NCBI GenBank assembly: GCA_017484065.1
Contig: JAFUTX010000021.1
Location: 1 to 64,000 of the forward strand
From: Bacilli bacterium
GTDB lineage: Bacteria > Bacillota_I > Bacilli_A > RF39 > UBA660
DNA length: 64,000 nucleotides
Direction: 5' to 3'
Both the position numbers and the translations under genes were made by a program. The notes beneath the pieces are model-generated. The model made no database searches. It was not told the DNA's origin and was given only the letters and a program-made list of their open reading frames with translations. Shown one piece after another: positions 15,874 through 25,135 of this stretch. Positions within the stretch are counted from its first letter, which is position 1. Every line of letters begins with the position of its first letter.

Positions 15874-17493
15874 ATGAGTGATTTTGAAGAAAGAATAGCT
15901 ATTATTTTTGATAAAAAAGATAGATTATGGGAAGCTAGTTTAATAACGATAGTTGATTATTATAAACCAAATAGATCATTTGATATAAAAATTGGAGATT
16001 TAAAGCATGAAGATTTTGATGAATTCAATTTGGTTACTGGAGATCCTCACTTTATTGAGAATGATGATACTATATTAGAATTAAGTTATGAAGAGGAAGA
16101 TAATAATCGAGCTATTTATATTTTTGAAAATACATATGCTGATGAGATAATTAATAGACATAAATTCAATGATGAGGATGCGTTCTTTTATATTGCCAAA
16201 AGAGCTTTAAATATATCATTAATTGAAAACGGCGATTTTTTAATTAGTAAAAACACTCACAAAAAAGATTGGAAATCAGAAGAAATAATTGATTTATTAA
16301 GTGGTACTTTAGCTAGCGAAGAAGTTACATCTAATACTAATAATGGCATAGGGATAATGATTCCAATACAGATAATGCCAGATGAAATCAGAAAAAATAG
16401 TTTAGAAAAACTATATAAAAGCCACAAACAAAAAGAAGAAAGAGTGATTTCTGAAAATATAGATGTGAATAGAATCATTGATGAAATAAGTTCTAAAATA
16501 GTAGGTCAAGAAGAAGCAATTAGAACTCTAGTTGCAAATATTTATTATAATCAATTATTAATTGAAAGTTTAGAACAAAAAGAAATTGATAATCCACTGC
16601 TACTTGATAGTAGTAAGATAACTATTTTACTAGATGGGTCAACTGGTACTGGTAAAACGGCAATTATGAAAGATATAGCTACTAAATTTGGCTTACCAAT
16701 AGTAATTACGAATTCAAATAGTTTTTCGGAAACTGGTTATGTTGGTCCAACTATTACTGATTTATTAGAAAAACTAATTCATCAAGCTAATGGTGATATT
16801 GAACTAGCCCAGAAGGGAATAATAGTTTTAGATGAAATTGATAAACTAGCGGTAAATACGAATATAGTAGGACGAGATATGAAACAAGGCGTTCAAGAGG
16901 AACTTCTTGGGTTTATAAGCGGCGGAGAATATGAAGTAGTTTTAGGTAATGGCCCATTTGCTGAAAGAATAGACTTTGATACAAGTAAATTAACTTTTAT
17001 TTTAAGTGGGGCATTTACTGATTTAAGAGATAATTTAATTAAAAAACAAGAAACTAAATCAATAGGTTTTAGTAATGGACTTGATAACACTAAAGATAAG
17101 ACTTATGTCATTACTCCAGAAGATTATATTGATTATGGTTTAAAAAGAGAATTTTTTGGTCGGATAAAAGTACTTGCTAGCACAAAAACATATATGGTGG
17201 AAGATTTAAAAGAGATTCTATTATCTTCTTTGATAAGTCCCTTGAAAAATTTAGAAGAAACAGTTAAATTGTTCGGTTATAAAGGAATTACGTTCAATGA
17301 AGAATTCATTGATAAAATAGCTATGGAAGCTTATAAAATGAACACAGGAGCTAGAGCATTACAAACTATAATATCTGGTATTCAAAATAACTTATTAATG
17401 GCTTTAATTAATAAAGATTTTACTGAAGATTATATTGATTTATCAATTAATTTATATAAAGAATATGAAAAGAGTAGAGTTAGAAAATACTAA
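15874..17493 (+). CDS. ClpX-like AAA+ unfoldase with unknown N-terminal domain
   Basis: A 539-residue protein. Residues ~1-195 are an unrecognised acidic domain in place of the zinc-binding domain of ClpX. Residues ~200-539 are a ClpX-type AAA+ module: Walker A G255-STGTGK-T262, pore loop G288-YVG-291, Walker B with D320-E321, and sensor 2 in NTGARALQ. The tripeptide I397-G-F399 stands where ClpX has the IGF loop that docks on ClpP, so it may feed ClpP. It probably unfolds a special set of substrates chosen by its N-terminal domain or its two neighbours. It is not the housekeeping clpX, which is ~410-430 residues with a Cys4 start. Confidence 0.8.
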   Translation: MSDFEERIAIIFDKKDRLWEASLITIVDYYKPNRSFDIKIGDLKHEDFDEFNLVTGDPHFIENDDTILELSYEEEDNNRAIYIFENTYADEIINRHKFNDEDAFFYIAKRALNISLIENGDFLISKNTHKKDWKSEEIIDLLSGTLASEEVTSNTNNGIGIMIPIQIMPDEIRKNSLEKLYKSHKQKEERVISENIDVNRIIDEISSKIVGQEEAIRTLVANIYYNQLLIESLEQKEIDNPLLLDSSKITILLDGSTGTGKTAIMKDIATKFGLPIVITNSNSFSETGYVGPTITDLLEKLIHQANGDIELAQKGIIVLDEIDKLAVNTNIVGRDMKQGVQEELLGFISGGEYEVVLGNGPFAERIDFDTSKLTFILSGAFTDLRDNLIKKQETKSIGFSNGLDNTKDKTYVITPEDYIDYGLKREFFGRIKVLASTKTYMVEDLKEILLSSLISPLKNLEETVKLFGYKGITFNEEFIDKIAMEAYKMNTGARALQTIISGIQNNLLMALINKDFTEDYIDLSINLYKEYEKSRVRKY

Positions 17494-17503
17494 TTCTACT
17501 TTT

Positions 17504-18256
17504 TTATAATGTATGATTAATTATAATAATTATAGCTCCTATCAATAATCCTAAATAAATATACTTATTTTCTTTATATTTTAATGCTTGTGGTAGTATT
17601 TCATTAATTGATAAGGTAATCATAATACCTGCAACTAAAATAAGGACTATATTTATGAGTGAATCATTAATATAGTTATGCAAAAATATAAAAGCAAGTA
17701 TTGCTCCTAATGGCTCAGCTAACCCAGATATAAAAGCTTTTTTTATAGCTAATAATCTATTATTAGTAGCATAGTAAATAGGAACTGCTATACTTATTCC
17801 TTCAGGGATATTATGTAACATTATAGCTACACTTAGTTTTATACCTAAATTTATATTATTATAGCTACTCATAAATGTGGCAATACCTTCAGGTAAATTA
17901 TGAAGCATTAATGTTATCATACTTAAAATACCTAATTTATATAAATCATTACTAGTATACTTATATTTGTCTATTTTATTTGTAAGATAAGATATAAGAA
18001 TTATTCCGCATAAAAAGGGTAATAGACATATTAATATTCCTTTAGTTAAATTATAGTTAGTTATTATAGAATAAGAAGCATTGGGGATTAAATCAGTTAT
18101 ACTAATACCAATCATTATACTTAAAGAAAAACTTAAACAGAATACAATAAACTTATTGATATTGTTACTTTTAAATTTTAAAAATATAACTATACTACCT
18201 AAAACAGTTGATAGACCTGCTATACTAGATATTATTAAAGAAGTAAGTACTTGCAT
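17504..18256 (-). CDS. ZIP-family metal transporter (ZupT-like)
   Basis: A 250-residue membrane protein with about eight transmembrane helices. The metal-binding motifs HNLPEG (helix IV) and HNIPEG (helix V) are both present, the signature of ZIP transporters of the ZupT/gufA group, which import Zn, Mn or Fe. The length is normal. The gene runs opposite to the ClpX-like cluster and ends 10 bases from it, with no other metal genes nearby. Confidence 0.9.
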   Translation of the reverse strand: MQVLTSLIISSIAGLSTVLGSIVIFLKFKSNNINKFIVFCLSFSLSIMIGISITDLIPNASYSIITNYNLTKGILICLLPFLCGIILISYLTNKIDKYKYTSNDLYKLGILSMITLMLHNLPEGIATFMSSYNNINLGIKLSVAIMLHNIPEGISIAVPIYYATNNRLLAIKKAFISGLAEPLGAILAFIFLHNYINDSLINIVLILVAGIMITLSINEILPQALKYKENKYIYLGLLIGAIIIIINHTL

Positions 18257-18354
18257 ATAAAAATCACCTATAAATATATATGCATATTTAAAACTATTAT
18301 ATTAAAGATATTAGTATAAAGTGTTATAATAATATATTGAAGGGAAGTAATACT

Positions 18355-18777
18355 ATGGTTATAGAACGTTTAAAAAAAGAAGATATAAATAAATATAAAG
18401 AATTAATTGATGAAGTCTTTGATGGTAGTAACAATTTAGATGAATATCAAAAGTATAATGAAAGTAGCGATAATTATTATATTGTAGTAGCAAAACAAGA
18501 TGATAAAATAATCGGATCAATAACTATGTATATGATTGATTTATTTACTAATTCGCTACAACCCGCTATTGAATTATTTAATGTAGCAGTATCTAGTAAA
18601 TATAGAGGGTTAGGTATATCTAAAAAGTTATTTGAATATGTAATTAATTATGCTAAAGATAATAATTATAAGATGATTTATTTAACGTGTTTTGGCGATG
18701 CATGCATAGCTCATAAATTATATGAGAATATGGGCTTCAAAAGAACTAGTAGCGTTAAGTTTGAATTACATTTATAG
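18355..18777 (+). CDS. GNAT-family N-acetyltransferase
   Basis: A 140-residue GNAT enzyme. The acetyl-CoA-binding motif is seen in VSSKYRGLGISKKLFEYV, followed by the C-terminal KLYENMGFKRTSSVKF segment of the fold. ATG 18355 is preferred over the in-frame TTG at 18337 because GAAGGGA lies 8 bases upstream. The amidoligase gene follows after 9 bases, so the two are likely one operon and may modify the same small molecule or peptide. Confidence 0.85.
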   Translation: MVIERLKKEDINKYKELIDEVFDGSNNLDEYQKYNESSDNYYIVVAKQDDKIIGSITMYMIDLFTNSLQPAIELFNVAVSSKYRGLGISKKLFEYVINYAKDNNYKMIYLTCFGDACIAHKLYENMGFKRTSSVKFELHL

Positions 18778-18786
18778 AAGGTTTAT

Positions 18787-19809
18787 ATGCAATTATTAGA
18801 TAATTATTATGAACATAAATTGCTACATTTTATAGATATACACGATAATGTTATATTAACTAAATTAAAACCACACGATTTACACAGACTTTTAAATCTT
18901 TTAAATCATTATAAATTAAGATTAAGAAATAATATAGGTTTAAATAAAAATATTACATTTGGATACGAATTAGAAATGGAATATGTCGATAAAATTAAAA
19001 TGGCTGATGTTTGGTATAAAGAAGAATACTCAAAAAAGTATGAATATAAAAATGATGGTACTTTAAATGATGGGGTAGAGATCGCTAGTCCTATTTTGAT
19101 GGATGAGAAAAAAACATGGAATCTTTTAGTTCAAATATGTAATATATGTAATGAATTTGGTAGTATTGGGCCAAATTCAGGAGGGCATATCCATATAGGA
19201 GCTCACTCACTTAATTATGAAAAAGATGAATTATTGAATTTCTTATATTTGTGGGCTTGTTTTGAAAACGTAATATCTCGTTTTAGTTATGGTTTATTTC
19301 TTAATCACCGACCAGCATTAAAAAGTTATGCTAAACCAGTAGCATACTCTTATAGTAAAATATATAGTGAATATAAAAATTCTAAATATGCTAGTATTCA
19401 TGATATTATCAAAAGATTAAGTTATTCTAAAAATTTAGCAATTAACTTTAAAAATGTAAAAGATTTTAATAAACAAGCATATAAAAATACTATTGAATTT
19501 AGGACACCCAACGAATCATTAAATCCCATAATAAAACAAAATGAGATTTTACTTTTTTGGAAATTACTAGAATATGCTAAAAATAGTAACTTTGATTATG
19601 ATAAAGTAAAAAGTATTTACTTAGAAAACTATGAAAGATTTAGTGATGTAAATAGTTATAATAAAATATATTTAAGTCAAGCTATTATACTTGCTGATAT
19701 GATATTTGATAATAATCTAGATAAGTTATACTTTCTAAGACAATATATTAAATCATTCCAAGTAAGTGAAAAAAGTATGGTCAAGGCTAAACAGTTTACT
19801 AAATATTAA
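18787..19809 (+). CDS. Amidoligase (COOH-NH2 ligase-type) enzyme
   Basis: A 340-residue protein matching the Amidoligase_2 family, ATP-dependent carboxylate-amine ligases related to glutamine synthetase and glutamate-cysteine ligase. Metal- and ATP-binding residues are visible: GYELEMEY with E61, E63 and E65, the segment DGTLNDGVEIASP with E98, and SGGHIHIG with H134 and H136. Such enzymes were predicted (Iyer and co-workers) to build peptide or amide links in secondary metabolites and cell-surface modifications, often next to GNAT enzymes, as here. The substrate is unknown. It ends at a strong terminator. Confidence 0.85.
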   Translation: MQLLDNYYEHKLLHFIDIHDNVILTKLKPHDLHRLLNLLNHYKLRLRNNIGLNKNITFGYELEMEYVDKIKMADVWYKEEYSKKYEYKNDGTLNDGVEIASPILMDEKKTWNLLVQICNICNEFGSIGPNSGGHIHIGAHSLNYEKDELLNFLYLWACFENVISRFSYGLFLNHRPALKSYAKPVAYSYSKIYSEYKNSKYASIHDIIKRLSYSKNLAINFKNVKDFNKQAYKNTIEFRTPNESLNPIIKQNEILLFWKLLEYAKNSNFDYDKVKSIYLENYERFSDVNSYNKIYLSQAIILADMIFDNNLDKLYFLRQYIKSFQVSEKSMVKAKQFTKY

Positions 19810-19838
19810 TAACAGCTAATCTTATAGCTGTTATTTTT
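19808..19838 (+). terminator. Terminator after the amidoligase gene
   Basis: A perfect 11-bp stem (19808-19818 with 19825-19835) with a 6-base loop and trailing T; it overlaps the stop codon. Confidence 0.75.
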
Positions 19839-19889
19839 ATTGCAATAATTACTTATAATATTATATAATATAAATATAAATTATTGTTT

Positions 19890-19920
19890 AAAAAGAAAAG
19901 AGGAAATCAATATGAATAAT
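19890..19920 (+). repeat. Leader repeat, copy 1
   Basis: The 31 bases around the ribosome binding site and start codon of this gene are identical to 20689-20719, before the next gene. This includes AAGAGGAAATCAAT and the first three codons. Confidence 0.85.
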
Positions 19921-20667
19921 AATTATAGAGTAAAAGATGTATTAATAGGTTTGCGTTCAAAAATGTTAGAAAAGCAAAATGAATTACAAGAATTAAAAAA
20001 ATATATCAAATGCGAAAATAACAATATAAAAGATTATAGTTTTTCTATGATAGATTATAATTCTGTAGAAACTCCAAATTTAGAATTGTCATGTGATTTT
20101 ACTGAAAAAAACACAACAAGATTATATAAGAATATTTTTAATGTTTCTGGTGAAGATTTTAATTATTCTAATGTAGTAAAAAATAATAATAATAATAATG
20201 GAAAATATATTATTGAATCATGTAATTATAATCCTGTTATTACTGATCAAAATAGATTTGATATATTAGTAGATAAGTTTTTTAATGATGAATATGCAAA
20301 TAATATTCATTCAGATTCAAATAATTCTGATGAATTCTATGGATTAACAACACGTTACCATAAAGCAATAGTTAATATACCGGGATATAGTTTTGATTAT
20401 CGTGCAACTAGTGATTGTATTGTAATTAGAAAGACACAAAATGTTTCAACTAATGTTAGAAATGGGTATGATACACAATACATTTATGAATTATTAGAAA
20501 AGGAATTTCCAGATTATCTATTAACTAATTATCAAACATCTATAATTGAACAATCGAATTTAAAAGAATTGGAATTAAATAAATTTGATATAAATAATGA
20601 TTATTTCTATTTGTTAATGCAAGAGACTCCAACTAAAATATTAGCTAGAGCAAAAAGAAGTTTATAA
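19912..20667 (+). CDS. Unknown protein, paralogue pair member A
   Basis: A 251-residue soluble, Asn- and Tyr-rich protein that I do not recognise. It begins with a helical segment (VKDVLIGLRSKMLEKQNELQELKKYI) and continues as a mixed domain. It shares with the next gene an identical 31-base leader, a similar start and a similar central segment (FFNDEYANNIHSD against ILESDFANNIDCE), so the two seem to be old duplicates. No catalytic pattern is visible. It lies before the giant sigma factor gene. Confidence 0.55.
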   Translation: MNNNYRVKDVLIGLRSKMLEKQNELQELKKYIKCENNNIKDYSFSMIDYNSVETPNLELSCDFTEKNTTRLYKNIFNVSGEDFNYSNVVKNNNNNNGKYIIESCNYNPVITDQNRFDILVDKFFNDEYANNIHSDSNNSDEFYGLTTRYHKAIVNIPGYSFDYRATSDCIVIRKTQNVSTNVRNGYDTQYIYELLEKEFPDYLLTNYQTSIIEQSNLKELELNKFDINNDYFYLLMQETPTKILARAKRSL

Positions 20668-20688
20668 ATCATTTATTAAATTAAAAAT

Positions 20689-20719
20689 AAAAAGAAAAGA
20701 GGAAATCAATATGAATAAT
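20689..20719 (+). repeat. Leader repeat, copy 2
   Basis: Identical to 19890-19920; carries the ribosome binding site and first codons of the second gene of the pair. Confidence 0.85.
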
Positions 20720-21358
20720 ATAAGTATAGGAGATTTAATTAATGTATTAAAGCCAGAATTCATTAATGCAGCTATAGAAAGAGATAAGTTGAATGAATTT
20801 ATAAAATTAAAAAAATGTTTTGGCATAAATTTTAGCACTTCAAAAAGTTATGACGATGTAAAATTGAGATATCAAGTGGATAGACTTGACCCAATTCCAA
20901 AAATAATATTTGATAGAATAATGAATATGGGGCATCTTCCTGAATGTGTTGATATAAAAAATGGAAACTATGTTATTAATGATAGGGGTGTACAAATTAC
21001 AAATCAAGAAGCTTTCAATAAACAAGTTGATTATATATTAGAAAGCGATTTTGCTAATAATATAGACTGTGAAATCCAAAATTATCAATTAAATGATTGT
21101 TTTATTAATTTATCTATTTATTCAAATATTGTACATATATATTTGCAAGAATTTAAAGGCGATAAGCATTTAATAAGTGATTTTTATTATAGAATTCAAC
21201 AAAGATTTTATAACAATTGTTATACATATGATACTACAGATTACTATAATAATATGTCTTTACAAGATTTATTAGCTTTACAAATCGAAACAGATATATT
21301 ACCAGAATATCATAAGGATATTATAGAAAGAAATAAATCGTTAATTAAAAGAAAATAA
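20711..21358 (+). CDS. Unknown protein, paralogue pair member B
   Basis: A 215-residue protein related to the preceding gene by its leader, its N-terminal helix (IGDLINVLKPEFINAAIERDKL) and a central FANNID-type segment, but otherwise strongly diverged. There are no membrane segments. A hairpin-rich stretch (about 21388-21447, ending in T) follows. Function unknown. Confidence 0.55.
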   Translation: MNNISIGDLINVLKPEFINAAIERDKLNEFIKLKKCFGINFSTSKSYDDVKLRYQVDRLDPIPKIIFDRIMNMGHLPECVDIKNGNYVINDRGVQITNQEAFNKQVDYILESDFANNIDCEIQNYQLNDCFINLSIYSNIVHIYLQEFKGDKHLISDFYYRIQQRFYNNCYTYDTTDYYNNMSLQDLLALQIETDILPEYHKDIIERNKSLIKRK

Positions 21359-21387
21359 GAATTAAACATGAATTATTCTTAAAAAAC

Positions 21388-21447
21388 ATAAAAGATATAG
21401 TAAGCGTGTAACTTTTTAAATAGTTAACACAAATTATATCTTTTTTT
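21388..21447 (+). terminator. Branched terminator-like hairpin
   Basis: AAAGATATA near 21389 can pair with TATATCTTT near 21435, enclosing a second stem (GTGTAAC with GTTAACAC), followed by T. It probably ends the gene pair upstream. Confidence 0.45.
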
Positions 21448-21548
21448 GATTAATATAGTAAATAAAAATAAAATGTGCAAGTAATTATATCTTTATCTTT
21501 TTATAAATTATGATATAATAGTTTCATTGATGTTAGTAGGTGCAACTT

Positions 21549-24221
21549 ATGAATATAACTGTTGATTATATCAAAAAGACTGATGTAAACATAATCTATA
21601 AGAAAATTCAACCCTCGATTAAAATAGCATTAGACTATTATAATTTTTTGGATTTTGATATTAATTCTTTTGATAGAATATGTAAAGAAGAAATTGAAAA
21701 TAGCAAATCTACATATAAATGTGGAGAGTATACTGAATATATAAAAGGTAAGATTATAACAAGATTAGCTAATATAACAATAGATTTATTAGCAGATAAT
21801 ACCAAATCTAATTATTTATTAAATAATTATATAAGTAAAAAGTTTAAGATAACTAATGAATATAAAATAAATAAAAATTATTTAAATGATTTTGGTAACT
21901 TTTTGGAAAAGCATAAATATATACCTGATGTACCGATGCTAACTCATCTTTTAGAAAACGCTTTATTAAATAATTGCTTAATGAATATTTTAAATGAAAA
22001 AGAAAAAACGATTATTGATGGTCAGCTATATACATTGAATTATAATAATACTAGTGCACTATTAATAGAAATATATTGTGATATTAATGGGATAGAAATA
22101 AAGGATAATAATGAAATATATTACGATACAGATTTTCAAACGAATGATATTACAAAGCAATATTTAATTGAAATATCGAAACATAAACTTTTAACTTATG
22201 ATGAGGAGCAAGAACTAGGTAAAAAACTGCTTGATGGAGATGAGAACGCTTCTAAAATATTTATTGAGAGAAATCTTAGACTAGTTGTACATATAGCTAA
22301 AAGATATACAGGTAAAGGATTAGATTTTATTGACTTAATACAAGAAGGTAATTTAGGGTTAATGAGAGCTGTAAAGACATATGACTATACAAAAGGTTAT
22401 AGATTTTCTTCTTATGCTACTTGGTGGATTAGACAAGGAATAACAAGAGCAATAGCTGATAAAAGTCGAAATATTCGTTTACCAGTTCACTTACATGGAC
22501 AAATTAACAAATACATAAGAGAAAAAGCAGAATTACAGAATAAATTTAATAAAAAGTTGACCATCGAACAATTATCTTTTTTACTAAATATATCTATTGA
22601 AAAGATAAAAGAATATGAACAATTAATACATGAAACTATAAGTTTAAATGCTAATTACTCCGATAAAGATGACGAATCTGAATTAGGAGATATAATTGCT
22701 GATAACAAGATAGAAAAACCAGAAGATATAATTGATACATTAGGCTTAAAAGAAGCTAAGGAAGCTATTAATAAGGTACTTGATTCTTTTTCAGATAAAG
22801 AAAAGAATGTTATAAAGTTAAGATATGGCCTAGCTGATGGAAAAATACATACTTTACAAAGTATAGCTAATAAATATAATCTTACTAGAGAAAGAATCAG
22901 ACAAATTGAAGAAAAAGCATTAAGAAAATTAAGGCGTCCTACTATAGCATTGGAATTAGCTGAGTTTACGGATAATCCAAATGAGGCTAAAGAATATATT
23001 AAAAGATATAATAATATATATTTTGGCATTGTTGATGAGAATAATGTAGTTATTAACCCAATAACTAACGTGAAGAAAATGAAAGGTACTGATGAAAAAA
23101 TGAAAATAAAAATGAAGACAATAGAAGAACTATTTGAATTTTTTAAAGATTATACACAAGATGAAGTCATGCAAGCTATTAGTAAACTAAAAGAAAGAGA
23201 TAGAGACTTGATAAATAGATATTTTTCTCCAGAAGGTAATGTAAATTTTGAAGAAAAAAGAAGATTTAGACAAACTATATTATCTAATATTAGTAAATTA
23301 TTGATAGATCCTAATTATGTAAATAAAAGAGAGCAAACCTTATACGATGTTTTAAGAAAATATTCTAAGGAAGAAATTGATTTGGCTGTATCAAAATTAA
23401 AAGATGAATACAGGAATGTTTTAATCAAAAAATACAATGGTGATTTTAGTAGTATTCCAAATTCTTCAAATTTAACAGAATCTGAAAAAAGACAAATGGG
23501 TGTTATTTATAGAAGTATTAGAGAAATAATAGCTGGAAAAGATATTAAAACAATTAAAGTTGCAAGATATAATAGTATATATGAATATCTTAATAATTAT
23601 AGTGAAAGTGAAATTAATATTGCCATTAACGAATTAAGCGATAAATATAAACAATGTTTAAAATTAAAATATGGTGAGGATTATAAAAGTTCTAATCAAC
23701 TTGATAAAGAAACATCAGATTTATTTTATGGCTCAGTAATACCTAAACTTAAGAAAATATTAAAAACAAATAGAAATATTAAAGAACAAAATTCAAAAGA
23801 TAATATTGTGAAAGCAAGTGATATAATATCTAGTACTATAGAAATAAAAAACCAAGAAAAAGAAGTAGAGACACCAGTAATAAGTGGAGAAGTAATTAAA
23901 CCTACTGAAGTTAATTCTAGTGCGTTTAATAAAAGTGATTTAAATAAAATATTAGAACTTTTAAGAACTCCAACTTTTGGTGAATTAATGACTTCATTAA
24001 GCGCTAAAGATGCGGTAATCATATCTCTTAAATTAGGATATGTTGATGGAAAATATTTTAGTACCGAAGATATAGCTAATTTCTTACAAATATCTAATGA
24101 AGAAGTTATAGAAACAACTAAGAATGTATTATTAGCTTATAAAAATAGCTTTAATGAATTCTTAGATAATGCTATTGCAGTTGCTACTGATAATCCATCT
24201 TTGCAAATAAAAAAGCAATAA
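21549..24221 (+). CDS. Giant sigma-70-family factor with region-4-like repeats
   Basis: An 890-residue protein. Residues 1-~200 are unknown. Residues ~205-465 are a complete group-2-like sigma factor: region 2 with [27 protein letters not shown] and [13 protein letters not shown], region 3, and region 4 ending [18 protein letters not shown]. After this come ~425 extra residues with three repeats (starting ~523, ~597, ~675), each like region 4.1 ([44 protein letters not shown]), and a last module (~804-865) that looks like a second whole region 4 ([17 protein letters not shown] ... [14 protein letters not shown]). It could redirect RNA polymerase to a special set of promoters. ATG 21549 follows AGTAGGTG. 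It is distinct from rpoD at 35.2 kb. Confidence 0.85.
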   Translation: MNITVDYIKKTDVNIIYKKIQPSIKIALDYYNFLDFDINSFDRICKEEIENSKSTYKCGEYTEYIKGKIITRLANITIDLLADNTKSNYLLNNYISKKFKITNEYKINKNYLNDFGNFLEKHKYIPDVPMLTHLLENALLNNCLMNILNEKEKTIIDGQLYTLNYNNTSALLIEIYCDINGIEIKDNNEIYYDTDFQTNDITKQYLIEISKHKLLTYDEEQELGKKLLDGDENASKIFIERNLRLVVHIAKRYTGKGLDFIDLIQEGNLGLMRAVKTYDYTKGYRFSSYATWWIRQGITRAIADKSRNIRLPVHLHGQINKYIREKAELQNKFNKKLTIEQLSFLLNISIEKIKEYEQLIHETISLNANYSDKDDESELGDIIADNKIEKPEDIIDTLGLKEAKEAINKVLDSFSDKEKNVIKLRYGLADGKIHTLQSIANKYNLTRERIRQIEEKALRKLRRPTIALELAEFTDNPNEAKEYIKRYNNIYFGIVDENNVVINPITNVKKMKGTDEKMKIKMKTIEELFEFFKDYTQDEVMQAISKLKERDRDLINRYFSPEGNVNFEEKRRFRQTILSNISKLLIDPNYVNKREQTLYDVLRKYSKEEIDLAVSKLKDEYRNVLIKKYNGDFSSIPNSSNLTESEKRQMGVIYRSIREIIAGKDIKTIKVARYNSIYEYLNNYSESEINIAINELSDKYKQCLKLKYGEDYKSSNQLDKETSDLFYGSVIPKLKKILKTNRNIKEQNSKDNIVKASDIISSTIEIKNQEKEVETPVISGEVIKPTEVNSSAFNKSDLNKILELLRTPTFGELMTSLSAKDAVIISLKLGYVDGKYFSTEDIANFLQISNEEVIETTKNVLLAYKNSFNEFLDNAIAVATDNPSLQIKKQ

Positions 24222-24260
24222 AACTAGAAATTCATTGTTTTTTTATCACACTTAAATTAA
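24221..24260 (+). repeat. Intergenic repeat, copy 1
   Basis: AAACTAGAAATTCATTG followed by T-run and CACACTTAAATTA. Both blocks recur at 25058-25117 with two base changes in the first block and ~20 inserted bases between them. Confidence 0.6.
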
Positions 24261-24294
24261 TTAAGTATAATAATTATTAAAGAGGAGCTTTGAT

Positions 24295-25002
24295 ATGAAT
24301 AAAAATAAGAATGAATTTAAATTATTAATTGGAGATAATTTATACACTTATATGGCAAGAAGAAAAAGAGGTTTTAATGAATTGCTTAAGGACTTAGTAT
24401 TTAAATACGGAGAAGTTAAAAAAGAAAAATACAATTCTGGATATTTTAATCCCGATACTATGAAATTTGAGATAATTGATTACGATTTAAAAAAATATGA
24501 TGAATTAATTGTAACAGAGTGTATACGTAATCAAAATTGCAAAATATGCGATCGTGTAAATGGTGTAGATTTTCAGTCATATTCAGGGTATGTAACTGCA
24601 ATAAATTATCCGGAAATATATATAATAATGACAGAAAATATTAATATGAATACGATAGTTAAATTAACGAATTGGTATTGTAATAACAAAAATGTAAGTG
24701 ATGAAGAAAAATATAATATAATAACAGAAATTTTTGAATATTTAGATTTCGAACTTACAAATGTTCAATCATATGAAAAGTATATTCGGGAGGCAGATGG
24801 TTTAAAGGAAACCTTAAGAGAAAAAATTGATTTATTAAAAGAATTAAGCAAAATAAACATAATCCTTAATGATAGCGAGTTAGCAATTAGATCACTATTT
24901 TATTCAAAAATAAATTACGATATAGTAGATTATCAAAATAATATAAACATTGATGAACACGTTAATAAAGATACAGATTTAATTAAAAAACATTGTTATT
25001 AG
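24295..25002 (+). CDS. Unknown protein with CxxC-type Cys pair
   Basis: A 235-residue soluble protein that I do not recognise. A Cys group (residues ~77-86, CIRNQNCKICDR) could bind metal. The C-terminal ~80 residues are helical. AGAGGAG lies 8 bases before the ATG. It is flanked by two copies of an intergenic repeat, as though it or its flank were duplicated or inserted as a unit. It may be functionally tied to the giant sigma factor gene upstream, on position only. Confidence 0.55.
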   Translation: MNKNKNEFKLLIGDNLYTYMARRKRGFNELLKDLVFKYGEVKKEKYNSGYFNPDTMKFEIIDYDLKKYDELIVTECIRNQNCKICDRVNGVDFQSYSGYVTAINYPEIYIIMTENINMNTIVKLTNWYCNNKNVSDEEKYNIITEIFEYLDFELTNVQSYEKYIREADGLKETLREKIDLLKELSKINIILNDSELAIRSLFYSKINYDIVDYQNNINIDEHVNKDTDLIKKHCY

Positions 25003-25057
25003 AGAAGAGTTGAGGGGTAAAAATGTTTTTTACTGTCTACTTTTTGTTGACAACTTC

Positions 25058-25117
25058 AAAACTAGAAATTTATTGCTTTTTTATTTTTAGTTTTACTATA
25101 ATCCACACTTAAATTAG
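25058..25117 (+). repeat. Intergenic repeat, copy 2
   Basis: Second copy of the element at 24221-24260. In this copy AAAACTA and a later TAGTTTT can pair to form a long-looped hairpin, and a TATAAT-like hexamer lies at 25097-25102 before the leucine-rich-repeat gene. Confidence 0.55.
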
Positions 25118-25135
25118 TTTTTAGGGGGCGTTGTT

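Noticed and set aside
23726-24022. A 98-residue minus-strand frame inside the giant sigma gene
   Set aside because: Shadow of the sigma factor's coding sequence; no ribosome binding site.
24295-25002. An anti-sigma factor for the giant sigma gene
   Set aside because: Position alone suggests it; the protein shows no anti-sigma motif or membrane anchor, so the function is left open.
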